From Pinus tabuliformis (Eukaryota; Streptophyta; Pinopsida; Pinales; Pinaceae), in the NCBI GenBank assembly GCA_031772625.1, contig CM062805.1, positions 517,494,102 to 517,558,101 of the forward strand: a stretch of DNA of 64,000 nt, written 5' to 3'. Both the position numbers and the translations under genes were made by a program. Each line of letters opens with the position of its first letter. The first letter of the stretch is position 1. Below are positions 22,600 to 34,436 of this stretch, piece by piece. The notes under the pieces were generated by a model that ran no database searches, had not been told where the DNA came from, and was given only the letters and a program-made list of their open reading frames with translations.

Positions 22600-25500
22600 C
22601 ACTCCAGATTACCCCTGTTCATTTTCCCCAGCATTCTAACTTCCCTGAATTCTTCCTAAAGTGTCATGCCTCTTACCTTTCAAGTAAGAGGGCTATCATT
22701 CCCCCAATGGTGTAATCATTTCACCATTACTTCTGAGAGCATAAATCAAATGTTTTAGGTCCCCTACAGTGCTTCCATCACTCATTTTTCCGTTGAAGCT
22801 CTCAAAGAAATATATCAGAGGCTAACATTTCCTCAGAGAGCCAGAATATTTGAGGTCTTCCTGCCAGAAGACTCTCAACTCCTCGAGAAGAATCCCCCTT
22901 ATCCCTCTTCTATTTTCTCTCAAAGAACCAGATAGATTATATTTGTCCTGTCTTACCTTCTTTTTTACTATTATGATGAATGGGTAGATGGGCATATTTT
23001 AGGCTTCCTATCCACCCTTTCTACAGAAGAAGAACTATTAGTCATGTTTGACTATGGTCACTTCTTCGCAAATGTAATTCATGAACAATTCCTTCAGTTC
23101 CTAACTGAAGGAATGTTCTAATAATCTTATATTCTTATGTATATGTTGTCTTATTTCAGACATATAGGTTTCCCTTTGTAGTGCAGAATCTTGTTCAGGA
23201 GGGATATCCTCAATCCATTATCTTCTCAACCTCCATGATCAGAAGATAATCACAGGAATTCATTTTTACAAAGTTTATTGATCAGTTTGTGTATCCAACA
23301 ACTTGTTTGGTGAAGTTCCAGTATATTCCAAGGATTAATGAAGATATTCAAAAGGTGTTACAATTGAGTTAACATGTGAAGAAAGGAGATTGGTACCTAT
23401 ACTAGTCATTTACAAAGATCAGAGTTTATAGCTCAGAGAAGGCACCATATAATTTGCCCAAGTACTTTACATTGAGAATATTTGCCTTGGAGTACATCAG
23501 GAAAATAATTCACTTAGACAACGTCCATTTTGTGGCAGCCAATAAGAAGTCTCAATTCCGAATTAAGACATAGATAGGACCTTTCAGCTACAACAATATA
23601 GCAGCGAGAGAGGAAGCAAACCTCCTACTAAAACAAATGAATTTCTCTCTTAGTTTTACTTGGTCTTATGACCCCTTTGTGGTAATTTATAAGTTATGAG
23701 TGAAACAAAAGGAAAGTCCTTATGTGCATACCCAAAGGCCAGAAATAGAGAAGTACATGAACCAGCACATTTGGGTAGAAAACACATTGTAGGAGGCCGA
23801 AGAGTGGGTACTTTCTAGAATAGCTTCAGAGACTCCAATAGCTAGAGAAAAGACTGAGAAGAGGTCGAGAGAGGAAGACACTCCTTCATTTATAGAAGTC
23901 TCAGCCAAAGAGTTCAAGATATATACAAAGAATGTTAAGATAGGCTCTAAGATAGGCTTCCCACCACTGGAGGAGACAGAGAGTACCATTGCACCTTCAG
24001 GCTTTCAAACTTTTATTTTTGATAGTAGTACCACCGATTCTCCATCATCCTCGACTACTAAACAAATTCTAGCTAAAATATCTCACACACCATAGCCATC
24101 TGCAAAACATAGGCAACTAGATATTTTCCATAGATATAAAGAGATTAAATAGAGGAATGAAGCCATTCATGAAAACATCTTTGCTCAATTCAGGAAGCAG
24201 TCTTCCTCAATCCAGCATAGGCTCATTTTAGCCTATGACACAGAAAAGGGAAGAATGCATATGGCATTCTTAGAGGTGCATGTTCCACAACCAAAGTCAA
24301 CAACAGACTTCAAACTAACTACCTTTGAGTTTGAGGCAAAGGATGTTCATCATTTGGATCAGATGGATATGCACAGGGAGACTCGAGAAATGGTCTACTC
24401 AACCTTTACACAGACTGCTCTCACTACTTCCAAACTACAACATTCTTTAAAAAATGTTCAATCTCATCTTAAACTGGAGAATGTTTCTTCTCTTTCTAAG
24501 AATAACAAAATTAAATATTTGGAGGAAATGGTGATCAGAGTAGGTTTTGATCTTGGTAACTCAAAGGACATGGAAGAAATAATTAAGAAGAAGAATGCTA
24601 ACATAACAGCCATGAAGAAGCAGTTGAGGCTGCCTGCGACTGAAGATCCCTAGGCAATGGAGCTAGGAGAGACAAAGTTACACAAAGAAGAGATGTTGAA
24701 GCTCCTAGTGGAGAAGAATGTGCAGATCAAAGAGATGGAAGTAGAGATGGACAAGTTGATCAAAGAAAAGGAACAAAGTTCACAACTAGCAATAGTTCCT
24801 CTTGATGCAGTACCAATTGCATCTCTACTTCAAACATGTATCCCTACAATAACCACAATAGCAGAAACACCCTCTTCTATAGTACTTCTCGCATCAATTT
24901 AGATGATTCAATTAATTTGGACGAATCCATGGAAAACATGTCTATACAAGGGGAAGAGATAAAGAAAATAAGACATGAGGTGAAATTCCTACAGGAGTAG
25001 AAAATAAGATTCGAGAATTTCCTCCTAACAGAAATACAGAGATCCCAAACATTTTCCTAGAGATTGCAAAAGATGGAAAAAGACTTTGCCATGGGTAATA
25101 CATTGGCACATGTAAAAGAGAATATTTGGAAGCAGATCAATGAAGACGTGATAAATATTTTACATTCAATACAAATCGTTTTTTAACAACATGCATTGAT
25201 TCTAAGGTCCAATGAAGCCATTGAATAAGTCAGAAAGAAATTGGGTGACAAACCCAGTGAAACCACTGAGCTCATCAAATTCCTTAACTCGAAAAACAAA
25301 TAGAAATTAGAAGGGTTAGAGACTGAAGATAGAGCAAAAACAATATTGGAAGTCAAGAAGGTGTTGACAAAGAGAAATCTAATGAGACAGCTTGAAGAAA
25401 AATGTCAGATTATGGACACTAGTCTACAAAGATTCTTCACTAAGTTGGAACCCCTCTACAAGAAAGGAATTCCAAATTTATTAGTTATTAACGATAAGCT

Positions 25501-25860
25501 CAGCATGTGGTCTGATTGCAGTGAGGAATTAATGACCAAGGCAAGAGACAGTTCAAAGGTTGCAGCTGGAAGATCAATATGATAGGAAAGGCAGTCTTAG
25601 AAACATTGGCATATGACTTGGACATTTAGTATGGAATTAAACACATATTCATTTCCAAGCCGACATCTTCTAAATATACTAAAGTCGACAAAGTTTGCAG
25701 AAAGTTACTAAAGATGACCATGACGAGTGAAGAAGGCTGGGGTAAACTATGTGAATTACTGGAGTAAAGAAAAGGTTTGGCTACATAGCTCATCATCAAC
25801 AACACAATAGAATTCAAGGGTCAGGCAACGATTTGTTCCACCAATTCTGAAAGTTCGAAT
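22600..25860 (+). mobile_element. Broken long ORF region inside U3 of LTR B
   Basis: One reading direction gives long protein-like stretches for about 1,000 codons. The first half looks globular and rich in aromatic residues (for example STEEELLVMFDYGHFFANVI). The second half, from about 24100, is a long charged coiled coil; the longest open pieces are 24255-24653, 24657-24902 and 25346-25582. No enzymatic motif is recognised. The layout (globular head, coiled-coil tail, in U3 and upstream of TATA) parallels the ORF in the solo LTR, although the sequences do not look alike. It is a fossil with roughly ten or more breaks. Confidence 0.5.
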
Positions 25861-25955
25861 TTCCCTAAAACTTTTGTAATAAGTTAGATAAATTCAATTT
25901 AATAATTCTTGGATACATCCTAGTCAATTTTGACAGGATATTTTTGTAAATAAGT

Positions 25956-25963
25956 TATAAATA
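25956..25963 (+). promoter_or_regulatory. Putative TATA box of LTR B
   Basis: TATAAATA is followed by ACTTCAAC, as in LTR A (4367) and LTR C (29134), and is 665 bp from the LTR end. It marks the U3/R side of the LTR and so places the upstream coding region in U3. Confidence 0.55.
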
Positions 25964-26628
25964 CTTCAACTTCAGAAGTATCAACAATTGATTTTTATAT
26001 AGAAGAACACTATTGTACATTGCTGAAGCATCAATGTTTTACTATTAATACATAAATCTCTTTCACACGATTCTTGTGTCAAGTTGTTGGTGAAGTGTCT
26101 CTATCATTATATGTGTCTATATCTCTATGTTTATCACAAATATTTGTTTCTTAATCTGAATTATTCAATAGATAATTAAAGGACATAATTTGTTCAAATC
26201 TACACTCTGCTCCCAGATTTGAATAATTTCCATGTTTTCTACTAAACTTTAAATATAGAATTCAGGTAACAATGATCTATATCTAAAGTGAATCTTAATA
26301 TGTTCTTCGTTCCCCATCTTATAAACTAAAAGAATCCAATCAATTTGGCTACCCCACCTTATGAGATCTATTTGTAAACATTGAAATCGATCCATACTTT
26401 ATGAAACAAACTCCATAGCTCAATGGTAATATAGTTATCAACCAACCATTCAAATCCAAATCAAACCTTAAACTTCATAACTAGCATAATATTCAATACA
26501 TCAAAATTAAATATTACAGAGAGAGCCCTCTCTGAAGCTGGCAAGCCTAGATCCCATCTTCCAAAGTAGGTTTGTGGTTACCTTTGTAATTTTCTTCTGC
26601 AACCTTAGAAAATTATAGAGTGATAACA

Positions 26629-27839
26629 TTCTGGCGACCATACTGGAGACATAAACATTTCAGATTCCTAAGAAAAGCATATCAAGTTCTAGATCTGATT
26701 ACCAATGGTGGACAATGATCAGGCACACGAAGGTTGTATCGTTCACCTAATGAATCCATGTTCAAAGTATCTAGAGCTTCAAATATTTTAGTGTGACTCC
26801 ACTATCAAAGAATCCAAATTTTAAAGCATTCATGGCGACTCCACTACAAGTTGATCAAATTTCTTACTAAACAAGATGATAGGGCATGTGGAAAATCTTC
26901 TCTCTTGTGAAGTTTTAAAAGAGTTAAGGGATAACTTAGCTTATTTTCAAATTGATGAAGATTTTTCAACGACCGTGTTTCATTGTTTGAAATTGGGAAA
27001 ATTTTCTCCTGAAAAGTAAATTTTGTTTTCTTAAGTTAGTTGTTGAAAGATTCGAGAAGGATATTGAAATTTTGGATTTTCAAATTCTGTTCTATAATTT
27101 CCAAGACCCTAAATAATTCTTGGCAAATCTTCCTTCTCCAAAACAAGAGGAGATTGTATTTCCTTTTGATTTGCAGAGGGATGAGAGTTTTCTTTTTGAA
27201 CATAAGGAAAAAATTGAACAGTTCGAATCAGGGTTTAACCGTGAGAATACAACTAATGAAATCTTCCATACTCAATCGATCAATGAAGGGCTCTAAGGTA
27301 AACCAATTAATCATGCCTTTACTGATCCGAAGAAAACTACATGGAGGTTTTTTTCATCTCAAGTGTTCAACCATGTTTTCATGACCAAATCCAACAACAG
27401 TTACCATTGCACTCTACATATTTGATTTTAGGGACAAAAATTCAATTTGTCCTTTTGATTTTGCTAACAAACAATCAAGAAGTCCACTTATTTTAGCAGC
27501 TACTTGACCGTCTTCATTGGAATTTTTGTATTATTTGATTCAACATGATTTTCAGTAGTATAGGGTAGGTAGAAGTGTGAAAATAAGCTCAGTGCTTTGA
27601 GCATTTTTTCAAGCATTCTATCAAGTTTCAGTTTCAGATTGCAATCTCATATTACAGTTCAGTGTATATTTCATACTTTAGTGTGCAAAATGGTTTTGAT
27701 TTCACTTTGAGAGTTTTTCAGTAGCAAAGATTTTATGGCATAATAGGTTTCAGGTTTTTGGATCACCCTAATCGATCATGCTACTATCCTATAGTATTAT
27801 TGGCACGTCGACGAGAATTCCATCCCTAGCTAGAGCCTA
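26629..27839 (+). mobile_element. Short internal region 2 between LTR B and LTR C
   Basis: It opens with the primer site TGGCGACCATACTGG at 26632 and ends with ATCCCTAGCTAGAGCC just before LTR C, so both internal borders are present. Between them is only about 1.2 kb. A hydrophilic coding-like stretch lies around 27040-27400, with no recognisable domain. No protease, RT or integrase is present. It is a much reduced internal region and cannot have been autonomous. Confidence 0.6.
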
Positions 27840-29802
27840 TATTAGGGTCCTATAAATTTTTATAGGGTTGTTTGATTATAGATGATCATTATTATCTTTG
27901 GAGTGTTGTAAATAAAATTCCATGTTGTAAATTATTTCCAAAAAATAAGGTCAAAACCTTAAGGAAAATCAAAGTTACTTGCTAATCGTTAAAGTGCGAG
28001 CATTTGTAATTATTTGTTGAAAGTTTGAAACCTTATTGTAAAATTATATGCATGTCAGGACATTTTGTCATTGGTGCTTAAACAACGCACATCTCCCCGC
28101 TCCCAATCACATTGTCTTATTCATCAGATGGCTCTCGCGCCTTTTCGGCTCCCACACCATGTCTCCCTTTATCAACTCGGGGGGGGGGTTGAAAAGCAGT
28201 TTCATCCCCACTGGGCCCACTTCTACATGTCACTATTACGTTATTTTTCATCCCCCCATCAGAAACCACATACCACTTCGACCGTCATCCAAAATCAACT
28301 AATTTTCTTCCCCTTTCCTACTAGCTCTTCACGCGCGCTCCCCTCCACTCCCATCCCTACACCTCACCATGTGTGTTATGTAATTAAAATTTGACCTCAC
28401 TATCATTCCCACACCACTCACTACCTACCATTTGGACCGTTGTCCCTGTTCACCTTGACATCATGTCTCCACATCATCCCCCACCTCCATGTCACCTCTC
28501 GCTTCCATGTCATATGTTTGTTTCATGGTCAGTTAAAAATATGGTTTTTCATATATAACATAGTCTTTTAAAACATGGTTTACAAACAACTGAGAACGAA
28601 TTTTCAAAAATTGAAAGACATTTTTATTTATAACATCCTCTTGTACAAAAACCTCTCTTGTTTTTCTAACAACTATTATGGTTTTGGACATTCGGATGAC
28701 TCTTTGCAGGCATATTTTCCCAAATTTTCATGTTTTTGGCCAATGTTTTCAAATGTGGTTTATGATCAGGTAGAAATGAATTTTCAAAACCAAAAAGAGA
28801 TTTTGGTTTATAACATCATCATTTACAAAAAAATCTCTCAGTTCTCGAACAGTTATTATGGTTTGGGATATATAAAGGGATCATAGGACCCTATTTTAAA
28901 AATTTCAGGAGGAAAAAACTAAAAGATAGATAGTGACTTGGATGCCACCTCATCAAATAATAGTTGCTATCAAATTCAAATTTCTCTTCTTTATAAACAA
29001 CAATTCTCAAGGATAGTGCTAACTCTTCAAATAATTTTAGTTGCCTTTATTTGTGTTCTATTTTTGTAATACAGTTTTCAGATATTTATAATAAATCTTG
29101 ATATTTTTTCAATATATTTTAGTTTAGAATTTGTATAAATACTTAATAATTTGAAGTAAGAGATGTTGGGTTTTGTATAGAAGAAATATATTGTATGTTT
29201 CTCAAGTCTTAGTGGACTTATCAGTAATGAAAAGGACATTCTTTGTAGGATTCATGTGTTGGACTATTTGGTGAAGTGCTCCTCTCATTGTCTATGTGTT
29301 ATTCATTTCTTTCCATGTTTATGTTTTCTTAAAACTGAATTATCTCACAAAACATTGACAACCAAAATTTGCTGAAAAATACAATCTGATTTTGGTTGTA
29401 GATAATTTCAATGTTTTCCTTTGATATCATGTTAGGGAATTCTTAATTTCTCTTTAAATTCTATTGTATATTTTTTCCTTGACTCCATTTCATTTTTATA
29501 TAAATGATCCAGTCAGTTCAACTACCTTGCCCTATGAAAGTCCTTTGAAAATCTGAGGCAAATCACTGTTAAGTTTGCAGACTCCATTTCCCAATGGCTC
29601 TTTCCTTGTTATTCCAACCAACCCAATTCATAAACCAAACTTTGAATGCTCATAACCAGCCTAATATCTAATACAACCAAGTTAAATCTTACAGATAGAG
29701 TCATCTCTAAAGTTGGCAGGCTATATCCGAGCTTCCAAAGTAGGTTTGTGGTTACCTTTGTGATTTTCTTCTGCAACCTTGGAAATTTACAGAGTGCTAA
29801 CA
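27840..29802 (+). repeat. LTR C (3' LTR of the gypsy composite)
   Basis: It is 1,963 bp and colinear with LTR A, including the C-rich block (28080-28510), the paired sub-repeats (about 28596-28690 and 28775-28865), a TATAAATA box at 29134-29141, and the end GTGCTAACA. No primer site follows; instead GGAAC (29803-29807) matches the GGAAT before LTR A. Differences from LTR A are frequent, so the pair is old. The ORFs at 28048-28394 are in the C-rich block and are not coding. Confidence 0.8.
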
Positions 29803-29807
29803 GGAAC

Positions 29808-31538
29808 CATAGGTTAGCCAAACTTTGATTCCCTTGTATGTTCCACATATCAGTTGTGCTTGTTTGTTCATACGAAAAAAATATTACCTACATGCTGGTG
29901 TTGTCTGGAATTGACACACTAAAAGAAAAATAGAGGGATCTAGAATTGTCCATAATTGTAATGGGGGTGGGTTAAAGAATATGGGAGATTATTCTCATAA
30001 CAATTAAGGTCAGCGGGAATAATACCTTGATAGGAACCTAGTTTCTAACTACTATGTTGAACCTAGTGAGTAGTATGTTGGTAGGTGAGGAACTTGATTA
30101 TGGGGCCACTTGGAGATGGTTTGTTTGTTTGAATGGTGGTGTATGGCCTGTGATCATAAGTAGGTTGTCCCTTGCAAGAGGGGGGTCAAGCGGATACAAG
30201 AGGTATAATTGATCTAGGTCTCAGGTGAATTGGGTATCTAATTGTTGTTTGTTTCTCCTCATAAAGGGTGCAACTAAGAATATGAGCTAATGCTCTTTAG
30301 GGTGTGTGACTTGTAATGATTGGTATCTATATTTGCTAGCTTCTCATGAAGAGATCAAGGCATTGTTTATTTGGGTAGTTGAAGAGGAAATTGAGCCTCT
30401 TGAATCTCAAAATAAACAATGGTATATATCTTGATCTCATAATGGATGGGTCATGAGGAAATGAGATGTATTGTCATCTTTGGAATTTGTAATAAAAATG
30501 GATTTAATTAAATACATAATCAAAAAAATAAACATACATAATCATTTCTTCCCTATCTATATCTATAGGTAACTTGTTATAGCCTATATATGTAGGAAGA
30601 GGTAATCCAAATACATTATAAAATCCACACCCTTGATTAGGATCGTGTAGATATTATAAGAAAATTAACTGGTCAAAACCATACCAAATAAAGAGGACCC
30701 TCCTAACCAAGCCTATATATGAGTGTCTTGATACCTTGGTTTTCCTTGATTTATGATTAATGTTTTCACACCACTACCTTTTATGATTGCAAAGCATAGC
30801 GAAGGAGAAGGGGTCATGGTGCCTCTACTTTGTGTAGAATTTTCTGAAAATGTCAAATCATGGTCATCTTTATTTCCTATCCTCTTGAAGTGCATTCTTT
30901 CCTTTCATATATGCTATTTTATCAGGTAGGTTTTTTTCCAGTTCTCTACTAATGACTGAGCCATATTTCTTTGGTTGATTCCTTGGCCATCTAGGATTTT
31001 TTCCTACTTTTAACTTTTTGAGAAAAACCCATCCTAAGATAAAATGGTGAAGTTGGATTAGAAAGAACCTTGGTGGGCACTCCATAACCCACTATCCTAA
31101 CTCACACGGTATGCGTTACTTATTATTGCATTTATGTTAAGTGCCTATTTCAAACTTCTATTTTTTTAATGTTGATATTTATTAGGCCATGATTTATAGT
31201 AGAGAAAATCATATATTTATGCTTATTTTAATTGCACCTAATTGTTGTTAATGTTTGTGACATGTGTACCATCCTTAATATTTATAGTGAGTGGACCTTT
31301 CCAATGTAAAATATGAATTTGAAAAATTACTCACCACCAATTTAGTTTGTGTATTTATTATCATGGAGAAAACATGATGATGGATATTTGGATATTACAT
31401 TATTACAAACAAACACATCTCGATCATATAATATGTTTTCGTTATTTTGATAAATTTCATGTTTTGGGATGATGCTCCAATATAATTTATTGGTTGAACA
31501 AATTTCATTAATGACATTTTAATGTTTTTCATAATCAG
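29808..31538. other. Stretch without recognisable genes
   Basis: Only short ORFs occur (for example minus-strand frames at 30713-30895 and 30870-31085), without known motifs. The 5' exons of the DOT2 relic that begins at 31539 were looked for here and not found. Confidence 0.55.
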
Positions 31539-31670
31539 GGAGGAAAAGGCAAAGACAAAGATGGAAGGTGGGTCAAAAATTTTATTGTGGGTAAATAAGA
31601 GTATAAAAATTGAGGAACATAAAAATGTTGTGAGGGAAAAGGTTGCATGTCTTGCCCGGATTTTTGAACA
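31539..31670 (+). pseudogene. DOT2: DOT2 relic exon: LAWVNKSRKLEEK-type block
   Basis: After an AG acceptor (ATAATCAG) the frame reads EEKAKTKMEGGSKILLWVNK, then SIKIEEHKNV, then ARIFEQ. Known plant DOT2 has EERLKKKSEG, LAWVNKSRKLEEK and SKIFEEQ at this place. No clean GT donor follows. Confidence 0.8.
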
Positions 31671-31824
31671 ATAGTTTTGTAACCTCTTGAGGTGCGATGA
31701 GTGTCCTTTTTTTATATTATAATGATATTATATCTTATTTTGCAAGTTCTTGTATAATAATCATTATTCAACTTATAACTTTGAATGTAAAATTGTATTT
31801 GATATGGGTGCCTCGTTTACTTAG

Positions 31825-31876
31825 GATAATGTGGAAGATACACCAAGTGACGATGAAGAAATTACAGTGCACAGTG
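31825..31876 (+). pseudogene. DOT2: DOT2 relic exon: short acidic block
   Basis: An AG acceptor is followed by DNVEDTPSDDEEITVHSG, equivalent to the acidic stretch between the FEEQ and DLAGVKVLHG parts of DOT2. The donor side is not a standard GT in this copy. Confidence 0.65.
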
Positions 31877-32169
31877 GAAGTAATAATTTCTTTCTGAAAC
31901 ACTTTTTCTATAGTCTTGTCTGCTTAGTTGCTGAAAATAGTTTTCTGATGTTTTCTTACTATTTAATTGTATTTTTGAATCTTACATTTATAGGAAATAT
32001 ATGCCATGTGTTGAAATAGGAGAAAAGTAGATGCATTTTATGGATGTTAAAACCTCCAAAATTGGTATATGGGTGTGTAGCATACTTGCTATGATATCAA
32101 TCTATTGCATATCCATGTTATGTGGTCAATACCTTTCTCTAAACAATGTGTAGTGTAGTTGACATGCAG

Positions 32170-32283
32170 AGGATGTGGCAGGATTGAAGGTCCTTCACGA
32201 GCTTGATAAAGTGATGGAAGGAGGGGAAATTGTATTGACACTCAAGGATCAAAATGTTCTTGTTGGTGATGATGTTAATGATG
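32170..32283 (+). pseudogene. DOT2: DOT2 relic exon: DVAGLKVLHELDKV block
   Basis: Acceptor CATGCAG is followed by EDVAGLKVLHELDKVMEGG, then VLTLKDQNVLVGDDV, and a good donor GTATGT at 32284. This is the most diagnostic DOT2 exon: the family has DLAGVKVLHGLDKV and VVLTLKDQ in the same order. Confidence 0.9.
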
Positions 32284-32391
32284 GTATGTTGAGTTTTTAT
32301 GCCAAGTCCTAAATTTTTAATTTACCTAATATGATCTTTGTATCTCCTTTCTAGTTATTTTTATTGGTTGAAGATTCATTGATTATGTTAG

Positions 32392-32502
32392 CATGCTACT
32401 GAAATGGTTGATATGCTTGAAAACATTGAAATTGGAGAGAAAAATGCAAGAAATGAAGCCTATAGAGGATCAAAGAAAAAAATTGTGATATATGAAGAAA
32501 AA
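32392..32502 (+). pseudogene. DOT2: DOT2 relic exon before the LINE-bearing intron
   Basis: After a TTAG acceptor the frame reads ATEMVDMLENIEIGEKNARN, then EAYRGSKKKIVIYEEK, matching DOT2 VDMLENVEIGEQ and KKKTGIYDDK. The expected donor reads ATAAGC where GTAAGC would be normal, which suggests splice-site loss. The intron that follows holds the LINE. Confidence 0.85.
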
Positions 32503-32553
32503 TAAGCTAGATATTTATTGAATAATCAATTTTTTTTAATGTTTTTACTTTTT

Positions 32554-32569
32554 AACTTACAATGCTTTT
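32554..32569. repeat. LINE target-site duplication, left copy
   Basis: AACTTACAATGCTTTT occurs here and again at 44675-44690, directly after the LINE tail. A perfect 16-bp duplication marks a target-primed insertion. It lies in a DOT2 intron, whose 3' end (TTTTTGTGATAG) resumes after the right copy. Confidence 0.85.
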
Positions 32570-32744
32570 TTTTTTTTTTTTTCAGTGATTGAAAACTAAA
32601 AACTGTATTGGTCAAGATTGAGGAAGAAGCCGAGTTCAGAGGCAAAGCTAGGGTTTATGCGATCCAACGCTTGAGACAGGGCTGGAATACCACAGAGTCA
32701 GACTGGCAGCATTATTTCGAAAGGGGCAACTGTTGTCAGACTGG

Positions 32745-34436
32745 ATGGGAGCAGAGGGGTCCAGTGGGACCCCAACGTTTAAGAAGATTGTCATGCAGAA
32801 ACAGCAACAGAAAATGAAAGAAGGAGTCAGAATAGAGGGAATGAACAGCAAGATGCAGAATAGCAGAAAAAACAAGGAAAAGACACCAATGATGCCTGAC
32901 AAGACAAAAAACACGTCAGAAGTCAGGAATAAAGAGAAGCAGAACAGAGAAGACACAAAAGACAAAATGGATGCAAAGTCTCAACCCTCAGAAAATGAGG
33001 AGGAGCGACCTAGAGAAGACAAAGAGCCAAAAAACAAAAGCGAGGTCCCACCGGAGAAGGAGGGGGAGTCCAGCGCGAACCCCAACAAGACCCCTCTGAC
33101 CAGCAATGCCTGTAAGCCCAAGAAAAAAGACAACCTGCGGGTGATAATCACTGACCCTGAAATCCAGGCCTATAGGGAGCACATGGCTGAACATGCCATC
33201 ATTTGTAAATTTTTGGGAGTCTGGCCATCTGAAAGGACTCTATGCCAATGGATAAGACATCAGTGGAAACCGAAAGGAGATGTGCAGTTGCATCTGGGAG
33301 CTAAAAGATTTTTCACAGTAGTCTTTGCAAGTCTAGAAGATAAGGACAGAGTCTTCGAAGGTGGCCCTTATTTTCTAGCAGCAGCAGGCTTGTATATGAG
33401 ACCTTGGAAGCCAAACTTCGTCCCGGAAAAGGAATCTTTCACTCAAGTATCGGTCTGGATCAGACTGTTTTCTCTCCCAATAGATTATTGGGGATTGAAT
33501 GCCTTGAAGCAGATAGGGGATAAGCTAGGCACCTTTGTTAAAGCCTCGGAGGCAACCATGCAGAAAAGATATACCTCCTACGCTAGAATCTGTGTGGAAC
33601 TGGATGTGTGCGGTGCACTACATGAAGGCTTATGGCTCGAGTACAGGGATGAGGAATATTTTCAGGCTTTAGACTATGAGAAAATACCTTTCAGGTGTCG
33701 GAAATGCCACGAGCATGGGCATCTGATAAGGGACTGTCCACTGAATAGAAAGGAGGTAGAAGACGAGAAAATACAAAACAACAACGACAAGAACAACTTT
33801 ACCAAACCAAAGAATAGGTAGCGTGCAAATAGAAGAAGGACCAATAAAGGTAGCACAGAAAGAAACTACTTCAGTAACCCCTTTGAGATCCTAGATCTTG
33901 AGACTGACTCGGAGGAAAAGCAAAATATACCTAATGTGGAGGCAGGGCAAGAAGGACAGGAAGAACCTACAGGGAAAGAAACCGCGGAAGGGGATTTCAA
34001 TGATGAAATCCACATGCAGGATAGAACAGCAGAAACAGACAAAGAAACAGAGATGTTAACAAGTGAAGCGGGAAGTGAGGATCTGGAGCTGGAAGAGACC
34101 CTAGCTATGGAAGGAATGGACCTCACGGTGATTGTAGAAAGTTGGAAAGCCAAAGGGATTGAAGCAGTACCGGAGGAAGAAATCAGGAAGGTCAATGACC
34201 TCTTCATTGCACGGCAAAATGCAGTAATAGAGAAACAAAGAAGAAAATTAGGCATCATCAAAGGAAGAAGCCGACACTACAAAGAAATACTGGGAAAAAC
34301 CTCTGGCTCAAGGCGCAAACGCCGTAGACGCCGCAAGACGAGCGGAGAACATCTGCAGGAACTTGGAGAGATGTTGTTCAATGCAGGTAAGATTAGGCAG
34401 CTAAGTGATTATCCGTCCTTCCAAAGATGTGTTTAA
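32745..34436 (+). CDS. LINE ORF1: DUF4283-like protein with CCHC zinc knuckle
   Basis: ORF1 proteins of plant L1 LINEs bind the element RNA. The first in-frame ATG is at 32745 (protein begins MGAEGSSGTPTFKK). A lysine/glutamate-rich disordered part comes first (about residues 15-125). Then comes a DUF4283-like domain (ICKFLGVWPSERTLCQWI, then YFLAAAGLYMRPWKPNF and VWIRLFSLPIDYW), and near residue 315 a knuckle CRKCHEHGHLIRDC. An acidic region and a basic end (SRRKRRRRRKTSGEH) close the protein. In this copy CAG has become TAG at 33819-33821, cutting the protein after the knuckle. Units 2 and 3 of the tandem block keep CAG here. The stop at 34434-34436 overlaps the ORF2 start by 10 nt. Confidence 0.85.

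Larger units (their letters stand above)
21079..26628 (+). repeat. LTR B (middle LTR, 5.5 kb, carrying an ORF region)
   Basis: It starts TGTTAGGGTCC and ends GTGATAACA, followed at once by the same primer site as LTR A. The first ~1 kb and last ~770 bp are recognisably homologous to LTRs A and C, but much more diverged from them than A and C are from each other. Examples are TAAATAATATT, the CCAAAGTTTGGA region and the TATA block. In the middle it contains about 3.3 kb of coding-like sequence absent from A and C. The TATA box at 25956-25963 is downstream of that sequence, so the coding region lies in U3. Confidence 0.65.
3073..29802 (+). mobile_element. Giant Ty3/gypsy (Tat/Ogre-like) composite with three LTRs
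   Basis: Three related LTRs (A, B, C) lie in direct orientation. The outer pair A and C are nearly equal in length (1,968 and 1,963 bp). They are flanked by GGAAT at 3068-3072 and GGAAC at 29803-29807, a 5-bp target duplication with one mismatch. A and B are both followed by the same primer-binding-type sequence. B and C are both preceded by the same stretch (CATCCCTAGCTAGAGCC). The order is therefore LTR A, internal region 1, LTR B, short internal region 2, LTR C, like two elements sharing a middle LTR. Internal region 1 carries gag, protease, an extra RNase H, RT, RNase H and integrase. It is interrupted by a copia element (5287-14776). The composite is old and heavily broken, with dozens of breaks. 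The Tat/Ogre placement rests on size, primer-site type and the extra RNase H. Confidence 0.75.

Noticed and set aside
33866-34261. 131-codon minus-strand ORF, repeated at 36084-36479 and 38302-38697
   Set aside because: It is the antisense shadow of the acidic ORF1 region and is repeated only because the LINE block is triplicated.
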